DNA of 64,000 nt from Piezodorus guildinii (GCA_023052935.1 CM041292.1:89883169-89947168), one strand, 5' to 3'. Counted from the first letter of the stretch, positions 35,160 to 49,661 are shown. Made by a program: numbers and translations. Notes: a model not told the origin generated them from the letters alone.

Positions 35160-37131
35160 AATTTACGAAGTATTTTACGAACCGCGTTTCTGAATTGAGC
35201 TCCAATGTCAACGCATTTGCGGAACGGAACACGTCCATTCAGAAGTTTAAAGACACTAAAATGCAAAAAGTAGTGAGATCGATGTCTGAGAGAAGGGTGA
35301 AGCCGTATCAACCTTAATGAGTTTTTTGAACACCCAACAGCGCTGTAGTACATCAACAGAAGGCATATTATTTTTTTGATGCATAAAAACATTTTAAACC
35401 CATTGTTTCTGGTTATCACCAGAACCTGTGAGGTAGCAACTTCTGTGCTTAAGTTATCATTATGACAGGAAAATTACAAGACATTAAGGGGAAATTCAAA
35501 ATTCGATGTGTCCAAGCGTCTAGAAACATCCTGTTATTAGAGAACATAAACAAAACAACTCAGCAACAACTTCTTATAATGTGCACGCTACAGATAAAGA
35601 AGAAGACTATTCAAAGTATATCGAAAAAAAAAAAAAATAATAATATGCATGGGGATTAGAAAAAAAAAAATGTTTACCTCATTCCTGTCATAACTTCGAA
35701 CGAAGTGCTTGTGTCTCTATTCTGTTTATTGAAGTGCTTTCCAATACATGTTTTCTTATTTTGCCATCTCTAGCATACAGGAATTAATCTGATGATCAGA
35801 AGATTTTTGACATGTAAACCTTACTACAAAAATCTGTCAACATGAGATACTTTAGTCCATCCTCTCTGATCCAAAGGAAGTTTTTGGGAAAGGAGATAAT
35901 TTGGGGGCTGAGAGGAAATGGGGTGTTTAACATCCTGATTAAAACTGAATGAAAAATGTCTGAATATCGTCTTCCTTAATTTTTTTCAGGATATTTTTTA
36001 AGCCAATTCATTTTTAGAGTTAGAAGCAAAGATCAACCTTGGGTGGTTTATACCATTTTAAGTAGATCGAGAGTGATTAGAGGTCTCACATGCCCATATT
36101 TTGATTATTTATAAAGATAGAGAAAAATTGTAATGGAATTTTTACCTAAAATATATTTATTTATTACTTATTGAAATTAACAAATGTATTTAATATTAAA
36201 TCTTGTAAAGAAGCCGTAAGATAAAATACATGAAAAAGACATTTAGAAAAACTGTCCATTGGCCATCTAAACTAGAGGGTCTCAAGGCCATAGATGCCTT
36301 GGATACCTAAAATATTAAACAAAAATAAAAAATACAAGAGTAAATATTATATTTTTAAAAATAACTAATTGATTTTCAATTATTTTAAAAAGAAAATAAA
36401 CCTTGGTTCTTCTTATTATTATTATTATTTGCATATTCTCCGTAGATCCGGGACAGTATTTTCAAAATATTCTGAAAAAGCCTCATTTTTAAATAACTTA
36501 ACTAAGTCTAAGTTAACATGTCAATTATCGTTTTTCATAATTTAATCTGACTTGGATAATTAGATTGTAAAATGTTAATAAACAGTCTACTTGTGTTTAC
36601 AGTAGGTGTATTCGGAAAAATAATATTGAATAAAAGCACAATGGTAGCTATATATGAATGATGATCTAATTCCAAATTCGGATAAATATTGTACTTTAAT
36701 TGAGACATCTGATGTTGCTTTGAGTTAATTGAAACATTGTTGGATATTTATTATAACAATGAAAGAGGTTATTATAATTTTATTTTGATAACACATAACA
36801 AGATCTGTTAATAATAAATTAATAATTAATACTGTTGTATTAACAATATGCACAGATATAACAATATTATAGATTATATACATCTTTTAAGGTCAAACTT
36901 TATAAATTTAAATTAAACTCTTTAAATATTTAAACTCTTGAATATTTGTAGGCTTAAAAATATTTTTCTCATGAAATTGCAAGCTGAAATAAATAAGCCT
37001 AATTCATAATGTTTTGCAATCTGCAGAAATTATTTGCTACAAAAATTTAACAAGAAATTGCTATTTGATGAATAAAGTAAGATATTAAAAAACAGAAAAT
37101 ATATACATATATGTATTTTTTGTTATAACAG
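35160..37131. other. AT-rich spacer upstream of the four-TM gene
   Basis: No gene recognised. A minus-strand open stretch at 35150-35419 may be more LINE debris. An acceptor-like ...TTGTTATAACAG ends at 37131, which could close a 5' UTR intron just before the gene's start codon. Confidence 0.4.
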
Positions 37132-37154
37132 TGTTCTGATTCTTACATCCAACC

Positions 37155-40100
37155 ATGAGCTTGCTTCCGAGACTTAGAAAGGCCTTTTGTGGCTGTTCAC
37201 TTCAAGCAGGATCCTTGATTATAGCTTGGTGGAGCTTAGTAAGTAATATAAATATATTTAAAAATACCTTAATGATATACCAAATTAATATTTTAAATAC
37301 AGTATTTTTCCAGGTAAATGCCCAGCCTCATAAGTAAATATATTTGATCACACCACATTCCTTTTTGCTTTGGGTTACCAAGAGTTAAAGAAATTTTTTT
37401 TTATGTTTCTTACATAATTTTGATCAAATTACATTATTTAACTTTTTATTTCAGTTTAGATTTCCAGACAAATAACTATCTTCCAGATAAGCATCTAGAA
37501 TGTTTCAGGAGATTTATAGTTCAAAAGATAGTCTGGATACAACGCTTTCCTTACCTATTAGGGAAGGGGAGTCACCTCTGGTGTAGTGGCTAGCATAACA
37601 GCAATCAATGCCTAAGATGGCGGGTTCCAACCTACATGTGGCCCTAGGATTTTTCAATGGGAGTAAAAAATCCTTAGTTATGCCATCCTTCGGAGGGGAC
37701 GTAAAAAGGTGGTCCTGAGCCTGTGCGATGTCAGGTACTCGTTAAAGATCCCTATCCTAATAAAACCTGGATAGGAAAAATTTAGGACTCCCACTGTAGC
37801 ATTGTCTGATTAGCCACAGTAGCAAAAATCTCTGCAGGGATTGTGTTATATTAAAGAAATTAAGAAGCTTTGTATTTTTTTTTTAGTAATTTCTGGTATA
37901 CAGAAAACATTTCCTAAAAAAATTAAGAAAAGAAAAAATAAATTATAATCATGATCAAATGATGTAATTTTTCTAACCTATTCCATTAGAATCTGGATTT
38001 CCTATTTCAATTTTCTTTCTATACCTTTAATTACCACAGTGTACTAAGTCTATCATTTTATTAAAATCATTTCATTTGATTTATATTTACAGATTGGAAT
38101 CACACTCCAGCTCATTGCTGAATCCTGCGTATATGCCACCTTCAAAGGAGAGATTGAGAAAAAAATAAATGAAGAATATCCTGATAACAAGGAATTCCTT
38201 AGTAATATAAAGAGAATAATTCTAATAATATAAAAATTACTACTATATTTAAATTTATTTTATTATTATAATAGAGATAGTAGTTCAATTATATTAATTT
38301 TTTATTCAATTTAATTATATTTTGAGCTATTGAGTCTTGCACTTTTTTTTTCCTATTAATTTCTGAATGTTAAAAGGAGTCTACACCCACAAACTTTTGA
38401 TGAAAAAAAAAAAAAGAAAAGAAAAAAACTATGTACATATTTTAGATAATATATTTGCTTAAAAGCTAGAAATAATATACACACTTTTTCAGCTTTGTTA
38501 AATGATAAATTTGCCTCATTTAAGCAATTATCTTGTTCGGGGATAGTGTTTGTTAAAATTTTCTGGATTGTGGAATGTAGCCGTTATAACATGAAAATAG
38601 AAATTTTGTTATTTTTTATCTTGAAAGTGACCAAATTCTTTGAAAAGTTTGAAAAAAAAATTAAAAATTTTTTATGTGAAAAAGAACTTGACCATCTTTA
38701 ATAATGGAAATTAAAACCTGTAAGGAAAAATAAATACTCATGTATTCAATAAAGAACAAATTAGTATCTCTTGAAACGTCTGTGGCTTCAAGAGGTATTT
38801 TAAACAAGTACAATGTAGTTTGAAAATCAAAATTTTTTATAAATTTTTAACATTAAAAGTGATTTAAACCTACATTTTATTAATTAAATATAAATATTTC
38901 TTTTTTAGTGTTGTGGATGCACATTCTCTTTTCTCTTACATTTGGAGTTTTGTCAATTGGTCTCCTTTTTGTTACCATGCTGCTAATTGGAATATATAAG
39001 GTATATTATTTAATTTCTTCATTATAATATCTAAATGTTATAATGGATATACAACACACTATACAAAATATATATTTTTCAAATTTAATGGTTTGAAAAA
39101 GATTTAAAACTCACTGTTAAAAGACCTAAAGCCTACTCAATATCTTGAATATTAGATTCCATCTTGAGTGAATGAGATACTATTCTTAAGTTCGTGAAGA
39201 AAATATCCTTTTGTTTTCCGGTGTTTCATGCAGTCTTCCATTTACTACAACAGTACCTTCACTCTTTCCTCTCAGCCTATTCAAGGTGTATAATCCACCT
39301 CCAATATTCACTGTTGTTCAACAAAGAAAAAACAATAGATACTAATCAGTTTTAATTAATTTGTTTATGGTAATAGGTAAATAGTTCGCACACCCAAATG
39401 CTTTAGTATACAGTATTAGCACATTGCATGGGTTTTGCAGAGGATTTTGCTCTGGAGATTGCTGATTTTATCCTTACTCTTCTCTATTCTTCATTTATTC
39501 AATATGCCACCAAATATTGCAAGCTAGGTGCTTTAGAAGGTATTGTTTCTATTTATTGGTCTTTTCTCAATTTACCTTTAGCCACCATCTTGGAAGATTA
39601 TACCTCCAGTTTCTTCATAAACAAGGCAATGATGTATTCCTTATTAATGAAACAGTATATGTAACAATTTTATTTAGGATTATTAGAAATAGTTACTCTT
39701 ACATGAAATACAGGGATACATATAACTGGAAACTATTGTTTTATAGTGTTAATATTTTATTTAAAAATACCATAATACTTTTAATCTTATTGGAACCTAA
39801 CTCATTGTATTTATCTTCAGATTAAAAACTTTTAATCACTTCCTTTTTGATTTTTAATATTTTTGACTATTATTTTTACAGAGAAATCACCGCCTCATTC
39901 TACCTTGGCTTATTGTGTCAGGAATTGGAATTTTTATTAGTTTGATTTTGGGAGCTCTTTCTATCATTTCATCTATGGCTTATTTGGAATGGTTCCTCTT
40001 TTCCATTTTCACCAACATGTTAACAGGTTAGAGCTAAAACCATCTTATGTACTAATTTATCAGTTTTTATAGGAACCTTGCACTAAACCTATAACCTATT

Positions 40101-42150
40101 TTTTTATTTCTCATTGCAATGTGTCAGAGATGTTTAAAGCTTTAGGTCTATTTTAGAATTTAAATTTACCAGACATTGATTAGATTTCATCATTGTTGAT
40201 GAATAAAATTGAAATTACACTAAGTAACGTGGCTTCAATCGTTTTAAAATTGATTCAGTTCAAGATACATATTCATATTTATTTTAGGGCTGTCAGTCTG
40301 TCAGTTGATATATTATCTCTGTCTAGAAACAATACCTCCTAAATCTTATGGCACTGGTTGACATTACAAGGTTACGTTGCCCAGGAAATTGTTATTTCTC
40401 ACTGTCTTCATTTTTATATACTTAAGGCAATTATTTTATAATTTATCAACATTACAAAGCAGTCATTTTCACAACATATTTAGATTTCATTCCAGACCTT
40501 AAACCCTAGGGAACGTTTTCTGGGATCCGATAAATCAATGCTGTACCTCTTTGGTTTATAATATATAATTCTGTCCACTATTATAGAAAAATTAGTTAAC
40601 TCATAACACACAGAACATATCTATCTTTAAAAATAATTTATGAATATTGCATTTTGGACATTGTAAAATGCTACTAAATTCGGCAACAGTCTGCTAACAT
40701 CTTAGTGTACCAACAAACATCTCTTTACAACCGACACCGCTCCTTACACATGATTTTCAAATGTCCTGGACCTAACTATATAAGAATTTCACCCCTTTTC
40801 CACAGATACCTCTATAACAGACAGAGATCGATAATTTTTTGCCACCAATTATAAATAAAAATTGTCCCTCTGAAAAAAGAATTATGGAACATTGAACAGT
40901 AAGTTACTCATATTTTATGGTTTTATATTCTGCTTTAAATATGAATATATTGTAAAATTATTAAAACCTAAAGCCACAACAATGTTATTAGAATATATTC
41001 TTCTTCTATGTTTTATTTCTAATATATAACATTATTAATCCTGAAGAAGAATATAGAAGCATGTTTTTGGATTGGATTATGTAATTTTTCAAGAATCAAA
41101 TAAAAAAAATTTCAGATTAAAAAAAATAAATAAATGAGGATCACTATTTTTAAAAAGGGAACAGAAAATACCTCAATGATTCGTCTGATTCAAGAACATT
41201 CTATGGAAGTAGCGTATGAAGTATATTATTTAACTCTGGTCAAAGTAGCCTCTATGATCTTATCAAATTTTTCAATGAAGGAATGGAGCTTGTGGGTAAG
41301 GAGCCATGAGCCACAGCATAAAAGCTTGTTGGGCAATAGATTGCTGAGACTACTATATTGTGCAAAATAAAATCATTTTTTATGCACAGTATGCCACAAG
41401 AGCCAAAACCAAAAGAACTTCTCGAAATATCAATGGCAAAGTGTATCTTCAAGAAATAGATTTGGGACATAACAGTGAAAAGATCAAAACCAAGGTGATA
41501 AAATCTACAGATGACAATTTGGAAAGAAATTGATCGAAGACCAAAACTTAAGTTGTTTTTTTTTTGTATAATTTCTTTTCAATTTCTCAAGATAACATTT
41601 TCAAACTTCTTCATTGGCAATCTTTATAAGTTTGTCCTGTGTAGCAGAGCGAGGGATTAAATCATTTCTGGTATTTCATCCTCTTCACAATACAGAGAAC
41701 TATTCAGCCCCTTTGGGGAAGATGACAAAACAGAATTTTTAAATTAATTTATAAAATATTTAAAATTTAATTTTCATTAGTCCTTTTTCCTAATATTAGA
41801 ATAATATTTAGAGGCTGCCATCCTTTTCTTTAATCTGTTCTATTAGTCCTTAAAAAGTTATGCTCTAGGGTATTCGAACAATGAACTAATCCATCATGGC
41901 CTAGGACAGCATTGAGCTTTATTTAATCTTGTTGCACTGATTACAACAATCGTTATAGATTACATTTAGATCATCTCAATGTTGAAATAAATGTATGTGT
42001 ATTGCCTTTAGCAATCTTTTAGAATGAAATATTGAAAATTTTATTACAGTGTTTGGAGTCTATTGTTATCTCGTTGTTTACTCCTTCTACTGTGAAATCC
42101 AGGATGAGCGAGGTTTGCTGAATAATGACCACTTCAGACCATTATACTAA
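37155..42150 (+). CDS. Four-transmembrane protein, DUF4728/LAPTM/Pasiflora-like; five exons, 176 aa
   Basis: Coding exons: 37155-37238, 38093-38201, 38909-39000, 39882-40026, 42050-42150. Junction phases 0, 1, 0, 1 all fit GT-AG sites (gtaagt, gtaata, gtatat, gttaga). The 176-residue product starts MSLLPRLRKAFCGCSLQAGS and ends NNDHFRPLY. Hydrophobic segments lie at about 17-40, 68-93, 100-125 and 136-157, with a charged loop at about 47-62 (GEIEKKINEEYPDNKEF). The N-terminal cysteine pair before TM1 and the YCYLVVYSFYCEI end of TM4 are typical of small insect tetraspan proteins of the DUF4728/LAPTM-like group, some of which act at septate junctions or endolysosomal membranes. The group assignment is from memory of the pattern, and the function is not known. 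Introns hold a SINE (intron 1) and unrecognised open stretches (introns 3 and 4). Confidence 0.85.
37570..37830 (+). repeat. tRNA-derived SINE, family 2, copy 2 (in four-TM gene intron 1)
   Basis: Head GTGTAGTGGCTAGCATAACA (A-box region) and B box GGGTTCCAACC at about 37622. The body matches the copies at 33.5 and 57.2 kb. The head resembles tRNA-Gly/Glu-type sequence; this origin is an inference. Same orientation as the host gene. Confidence 0.8.
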
Positions 42151-42407
42151 AACCGATGATAAACATTGGTATCTATATTTGATGTTACAGATCTACAAAT
42201 ATTGGTGTATAGTATTAAGATACTTATAAGGTTAGAATTTGGTGTTTTCATTTCATTAAAAAGCTGTTTAGTTAACTGACCACCTCTTAGGAGGTATATT
42301 TATTTTTGTTACAAAAACTGCTGATTGAATGCTGGTTTTAGATGAAATGTTTCGAAAGACAAATCGGATGTATGAATAACAATACACATAATTTTAATCA
42401 TATTTCA

Positions 42408-42413
42408 ATAAAA
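42408..42413 (+). terminator. Candidate poly(A) signal of the four-TM gene
   Basis: AATAAA about 260 bases after the stop codon. Confidence 0.45.
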
Positions 42414-44200
42414 TAATATAACATCAAATGGTTGGTATCTATATGTCTTAGATCACTCATATATTATACCACAAAAAAAAAAAAAAAAAAATTAAAGACA
42501 CAAAACTATGAAATGATTCTTCATTATATAAACCTACCAATAATGAAAGGGATTAATCTCAGTGAGCCGTATCCTCCAATGTCCAATCAGGTTAAAAAAA
42601 AAAAAGAAAATGGAAAACTTTTTAGTGATATCTTTCTTATAACTTAATAAATACCACAATAATAGGACTTTCTTGTGTTTATTTATTTGGATTATGGAGT
42701 AAACAAACGCTCAACCACTGCACAAAAGTTATTATGTAAACGTTAATTAAACTTCGCCTCTAAGGTAATGTTGAAAAGTTATGTTTCTGTCATTTTTAAA
42801 ACACGAAAGTGATTTATTTTCTATGAAAGAAATAAAATCTGTGAGGGAGCGGCCAACTTAATCCTCAGGATATAACTGAATCCCAAACACATTTAGAACA
42901 TGCTAGGAAGGTGGTTTGGAGCTAAGATGATCACTCTGAACTTACCTGCTCATCTGAGAGCTGACTTCAAGAATGAGAAGAAATGGGTTAATATATATTT
43001 GGCACCTCATCATGACTTGATGTCTGCAGGCTGTCACCTGTGCTCCAGGAATCAATGCTTTATATTAATTTTGTTAAAAAAATGATAAATGATAAATTTT
43101 AATACTTCAGAAAATTGAACTTTTTCATTTGTCACCTTTTTTGTTCAGTGTTTTACATTATCCATCAAATTTTATAGAAATTTATAAACAATTACTTATT
43201 ATATAACAATTTTACAAACAAAGAGGTTCCTATCACCAATCTCTCAGCAGTTTGAGGTACACAATTTTAGTCATAGGTATTATTTTCTTAGTTCAGAATA
43301 GATATATTGTACCTTATTATTTATATGTTATACCTTATTTACTGTTAAGCACAAAGAATGGCATAATAATTACAGATCCCTTCTAACAGCAGCATTCCTT
43401 GTCAGGGCTCAGCTCGTTCAATAAAATCTTGATTCTGTCCAATTATGCAGTTCTTTTTTTATATAAATGCATTAAAGCTATAGAAGGAAAATTTAAAATT
43501 CTTTTAGTTGTGCACAATTTTTTAAAAATATTTTTTTATGTTATATGTTTTAGTTTATTTTTAATTTATTTGTTTGATTTTCTTTATGAGATTTATTTTT
43601 TAGTACTTTATTTTAGAGCTAACTTTGTACAGAGGCAATATCGTAACCAATGAAGGTCTACTGAGGTGCAATTATTGTAAGTTGAAAATTTTAGAGCTAC
43701 TATGTCTTTCTATTATTTAAAATAAAATTGTTAATTACCAATAGTTATCGACTTATTTTCATTATATGAAACATTTGGATGCAGCATGGTATTGACAGGA
43801 AAAATATTATTAAAAAAATGGCCAAATATTGTATATGAATGTCATAAAAATAAGATATAAGTATTATATTATATATATTGTTATTATTATTGTAAGAGAT
43901 TTATCAACAAAATTGAAGTATAATTTTTATAATCCCTTCAAACTATATTTTTATGATTGTAACAATTGTTATTGTTTAATAAATAATAATAAAAAATCTA
44001 TTAAAAATTAAAATCAAACTTTTTATGTATCAACCTGCTTGAAACTTATTTCACAATTCATTATTCTGTAAAGATATATAAAAAAAATGTATTGGTTAAT
44101 TCATGCATATGATCACATATCACCACCGGCTAATGAGAGGAATGATTAAAATATGACATGATTAGGTACAGAGACAGTACACAGATATACAACCAGAGAG
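42414..44200. other. AT-rich spacer
   Basis: No gene or known repeat recognised. Short open frames are low-complexity. Confidence 0.4.
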
Positions 44201-44202
44201 CT

Positions 44203-44993
44203 AGCAAAGGGCTTAGTGGAATAAGCATGTGAAATCTGCCCCCATGTATATCAAACAAAATTTAAACCATTGATTCACACTCAAGAGAAACAACTTTAGC
44301 AATTTTTAGCCTCATAATCCTTATCTGAGGGAAGTTATGGAGGGGGAAGAAAAAAAAAAAGATTTTCTCCTGAACAGCTCAACCGATTTTCACAAAAAAA
44401 TGTATGTTAGGGATTTTCAAAATTAGTTTTTCACAAAAAATGCGAGTGAAATTTTTTTTTTAATTTTTCAAAAAACAGTTTTTAGGTTGTGTTTGATTGG
44501 TAAACTTCCAATTTTTTGCTATTTTATTTCATTGAAGGGTCCTAATTTTGTCAATTTTATCGCAATTGAACCCCATGGTGAAAAATTTTTTCTTCTTAAG
44601 AGATCAACCAATTTCATGAAAACATATATTTTAATTGTTTTCTAAAAGAGTTAATAAAAAAAAAAAAAATAATAATAATAATAAAATTTTTTTACAAAAA
44701 CTTGAGTCGAAATTTGTTATTTTTCAAAAATACTTTTTTAGGTTATTTTTTACTACTTTATTTCATTGGAGGGTCCTGCAAATTATATATTTTATTCAAG
44801 TTGATCTCAAATGTACTCAATGGTGAAAAATAATAAAAAACATCCTTTTGTCAGCTCTCTTACCAGCCATGCTGTGAGTACTAAGTGGTAAAAATTTGCA
44901 AAAGTTTGTTTCTCATAAGTGCAAATCAATGGAATAAATTTGGTTCTGATATACGTGGGGCAGATTTCAAATGCATATTCCGCTAGGCCCTTT
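44203..44993. mobile_element. Small TIR element with internal duplication, about 790 bp
   Basis: The left arm (44203-44310) and right arm (44889-44993) are diverged inverted repeats sharing AAAGGGC(T/C)TAG, TGAAATCTGCCCC and GAGAAACAA. The inside has two related halves, each with a TTTTTAGGTT block followed by ATTTCATTG(A/G)(A/G)GGGTCCT. No coding frame. Looks non-autonomous; class unknown. Confidence 0.6.
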
Positions 44994-44999
44994 CATGGG

Positions 45000-47618
45000 T
45001 TTCAGAGAACACTTATTCAGCTCCTTCCAGTGGCCATATGCTAATCAAAAAAGTCAGAGCTTGTGACAAATGGTTAAGACTAATAAAAATAATTTAAAAA
45101 GGAGTATTAAGATTATTTAATCTTAATACAATAAATGATGTATACATATTAATATCAAGTCAATCAATAGAGGTGATTATAATCTGAAGACACCAGATTA
45201 ATAAATTATCAACATCTACTAGAATATGCTGCTCAGATTTTGATTTTCCAATTAAAATGGATAGGATTTAGGTTCTCTTCTAGATTGAGGCTGTTCTTTC
45301 TCTTAGTGCTCACAAAGTTGAAATGCTATTCAAACAAGAGATATCCAAATCAGATTTACATAGTCAATTTAAGAAGAATGAAACTCTTTATGGGAAAATT
45401 GTATGGTACCAACATTAAAATTTTTATAATGTTTCCTTGAAGTTATTTCTATTGTACTATGTGAACCTTTGAAAAAAAAAAAAAAAAAAAATCTATTATC
45501 CACCAATATTAAAACCTTATTAATTAGCTTCCTACTATCTTCCTTTTACTGTACTGTAAGCAAATTTTTCTTTAGAAATCTAAACTACTAGGAACCTTCA
45601 ATCAAAATAATAATATGCAGTTATGACTTACAATTAAATGATAGGTTTAAATTGAATCTTAGAAATTTCCCTATTTATAATGTAAGAAGGACACTTTGTT
45701 CATATCACCTTGTCTTTGATTATAGTAAATGTGGGTACCGATTAAAGAAATATTGAGAGATAAAATGAGTCCATCTTCTTTAAAACTAGAAGATCAAGTA
45801 TTATTTATAAAATTAATTTTTTATGTGAAAAAAATCATGAATTCGAGAATTATTTTTCTGAAAAATAAAAGATCATAATATGATCAAGTCAGAATGAACT
45901 GTGGTTTCATAATAACGCATCTGTAGGTTCTATTAATGGTGGCTAGATGGCAGCAGAGAAGCCGGCTTCTAAAAAAAAAAGAGAAAAAAAAAATAGACTC
46001 CAGTTACTGTTGCAGACTAGATCAGTGTTCAGTGTTAGGAGGTACATTCCAAGGGTAGTTCCATCCAGCTTCATCTCTTTTATCTTCCAGTTTTTACTTT
46101 GGTGAGACAATATGAAATATGTGAACATTCTTTGTTGTATTTTTTTTAATGCCTTTATTTAATTATATTAAATTTAATAATATGATTTCTTCTAATCTGA
46201 TATTTTTGTGTTATGATTGTGTTATAATTTTGTAAATGAGTAATTACATTCATCAATTTTTATAGTTTTTCACATTTTCATTATAATGATTTATTCCGCT
46301 TTTATGATTATATTTGTTTATATTGTATATTATTATCGGACCGAACTATTCTTAGTGTTTTACTTATCGACGGGCCAATGGGCATTTTCTCTTCATGTAT
46401 TTTTCATATATATTATCTGACAGCTAATTTACTTGATGTATTAACTAATAAAGTTGTAAATCTCAATAAATAATAAATAAAAACTTTTCGACGGTGTTGC
46501 GCATAAATCTGCCGAGTATGTTTTTCACAATTTGTTAGATGTATCAGTATTTTTATCATATTTGTGTTCATTACCATTTGGATTTGTCCACTATTGTACT
46601 TATTAAATCCAAAACATCATATTTTAAAGATTGTGAAATTTTTAGGACTTGTCACATTCTTGTCGGACATTGTTTAAGATAGATCACTTTCATTCCATAC
46701 ATTCCGATGAAGATTATTGTTTCATCGATTCCAACCAGTAAAAAATCCAAAATTTATTTCCTGATGTCGAAGCCACTTGAAGGAAATAGAACTTATGAAA
46801 CAGGAACGATCAATTGCTTTTATAACTTGTAAAAACGATAACGATCTCATAATTCTACATAAATTAATTGATTTTATCTGAGTATTCGTATGATTAATTC
46901 TCATAAATGTCTTTCGCAGGTTTTTTCGTGTACATTAAGAAATATTTACACGTGCATTTTTTTCACTCTAGAGGTTGATGTTGGTTGTTTGTAGGGTAAA
47001 ACTCGCTTATTAAAATCTCTATGGGTTGTTGGGTGATTAAGAAGTATACTATCATGGATATCTGATGTGAACTTCTCATCAAGAGTACTTAGAATCTGTA
47101 TATATATTGAATTAATGAAAATAATAAGTGTTTCTTATTATTTAAGGCTCATTGGCATGCCAACAGTTCATCTCAACAATATTCATATATCCCTTAGCCA
47201 CAAATGCCGATTCACAGCCCTCAATCCCGTACTTTCCGTTGGGATATCTATCCTCATGGTCCTCAGAACTAATCACACTTGAAATTCAATTCTTGAAGGA
47301 AACCTAGAACTATTCTCATGTCATCCATAAGCACATAGCATAGTTTTACTTTTTTTTAATTTATAAAAAGAATTACATATTTTTCAGTGGATATTATAAA
47401 TAAATTTTAAATTTTTAAATGCCTCCACTGTGGGCAATTCTTTACCTGGTTGCCACAGGTTTGGGTCTGTCGAAAGTACTCTCAGAGAAGAGGGGAGGAA
47501 GGTTAACACCTGCTGTCATGTGTCACTGCGATCTTCGGTGCTCTTTCTTCAACTCTTAGAGATCTAAACCAGCACGCGAGTTTTATCATTTAATTACGCG
47601 AGTAAATTTGATTTAATT
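45000..47618. other. AT-rich spacer
   Basis: No gene recognised. A higher-complexity block at about 47430-47580 has no motif I can name. Confidence 0.4.
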
Positions 47619-48234
47619 TCTACTTTCACTTACCTATGTGTGGAATATATAGTAAGGAGAAGTATTGAGATCGTGAAAAATTTCGAATTTCAACGGAAAT
47701 ACACGTTTTAGGACCCCCTTAGTCCAATTGACCAAATCCCGCTAAAAGGTCTGTATGTGTGGTTAGTCCAGCGCGAAAACGAAAAGTCCTATGAATCTGA
47801 AGTTTCATTTTTAAGACAACTATACGCCCGAGAAGTTACTACAACTTTTTTATCAAAATCAGCTAACTAAAAGAGCCACTTTATATCATGCATTTTGCAC
47901 CTATTTACGATTTTCTCAAAAACAGCTCTAACGATTTTGATTAAACTCGCTATTTCGATGTAAAATTAAACAGGCTTTAATGTCATGAAGGTTTCATTGT
48001 GATTGAAATAGTCTGACGGGGCTTAAAAGGCGATATTTCATAATATCTTCCTCCAAAGTACCTTTAATTTTGTAATTTTTATAAAATTGACCATATCATC
48101 TGATTAGCATTGCTACAAAACAGGTTAATATACAAGTTGAACGAATTCGATATCAAATAATTTATAAAAAACAAACAATTTAAATTACATCGTTGTAATT
48201 GAATAATACACACACACACACGTTATATATTATA

Positions 48235-48236
48235 TT

Positions 48237-48290
<54 letters not shown>
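48235..48290. repeat. (AT)n microsatellite in copy F
   Basis: Nearly pure AT dinucleotides with one slip; preceded by (CA)n at about 48209-48220. Confidence 0.9.
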
Positions 48291-48293
<3 letters not shown>

Positions 48294-48437
48294 TCTAATG
48301 TTTAAAAAATATTATGTAATTTTTGTCGATTTCTTACTTTTTAGGCGACTGTCAATATATGATTATAAAAGTGTTAAATGAAAAGTATATTGTTTACAAT
48401 AATAAATATTTGACACTATTTTTTAGTTTAAAGTACA

Positions 48438-48439
<2 letters not shown>

Positions 48440-48500
<61 letters not shown>
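48440..48500. repeat. (AT)n microsatellite in copy F
   Basis: About 60 bases of AT. Confidence 0.95.
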
Positions 48501-48506
<6 letters not shown>

Positions 48507-49604
48507 TTTTCATGATTATTTGAATTATTATTTTTATTAATAAAGCTTTTAATAAAAATAGAAATCGGACTTTGTTTTTATTTATCTCTTTATTCTTCAA
48601 TGCTAATAATTTTATGATCAGTTGCAATTTTTTATAGTTTATTTTACACTAACCAATCAAAATAAAAACTTTAATATTAATATGACAAACTAAAACTTTT
48701 TGTTCCATTCTATGTTTGTCTGTATCTAATGCAAAGATATATTGATGTTCTTACAGAATGGCATTATAAAAGATAAACAGTAGGGTTTCCTAATTCAAAA
48801 CAAATGAGGACTTCGAGATTATAAACATGGAAACAATTCATCTATTTTTAAAAAAAGAAAAGTATCTACCATGTTAAGCACGTATGATTTTAACCGGCTT
48901 TATTTTTATTCTAGAAATATAATTTAACAGAAAATTCTAATTAAAGATTTATGACATTGTTGAATAAGAAAATCATGTTAACATTAACAGTCGAGTCTGA
49001 TTTTGAGAAGCCTTTTTTCCAATAATCCAAGTTCTGTTGAAGATTTCTTTTATACTCCATCCACACAACAGAACTATATGGTAATATTACACTTTAACAC
49101 TTACAATAAATCAAATATCGCGTGATCTTTTTCAATGACTATTGATCCAGTTAAGTAATAATTCGAAAATATCAATGTGTTATTGCGCAAAGTTGAAATT
49201 TAAAATATTTTTAAAGTGAAGAATGAGAGACTAAATAACTGTTTAGTTGTTTTATATTTAATCTCTTCCCCCCCATATTTAGGGGATTTTTGACCAAAAA
49301 AAGAAAAATCATCTATATAATAATAGGTTAATAAAATAAATTTGGAGAGTAAGAGAAGCGTGTGGGAATCGTTAAAGCGGTAAAACCAGCACCCCAATAA
49401 ATTGGAGGTTGCATTTAGACCTCTAGATAAATTGGGCTCCCTTGCCAATTTTCCAAGTCTGATCGTCTCATCTAAACAGCCCTTAAAGGAGATAACTGCA
49501 AACATATTTCTTTTTAATGCAATGTTTTGTTTTTGAACTTAAGAACAGTAATATACATGTATAATATACCGTTGGAATGCTAAAGATTTCAGAAAAAATA
49601 TTAT

Positions 49605-49607
<3 letters not shown>

Positions 49608-49660
<53 letters not shown>
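49608..49660. repeat. (AT)n microsatellite in copy F
   Basis: About 50 bases of AT. Confidence 0.95.

Positions 49661-49661
<1 letters not shown>

Noticed and set aside
39428..39825. Two overlapping open frames in intron 3 of the four-TM gene
   Set aside because: They lie between well-supported exons, have no recognisable motif and no splice-consistent join; possibly old transposon debris.
41134..41370. 78-codon frame in intron 4 of the four-TM gene
   Set aside because: Would need to replace or join exon 4/5, whose phases already fit; no homology recognised.
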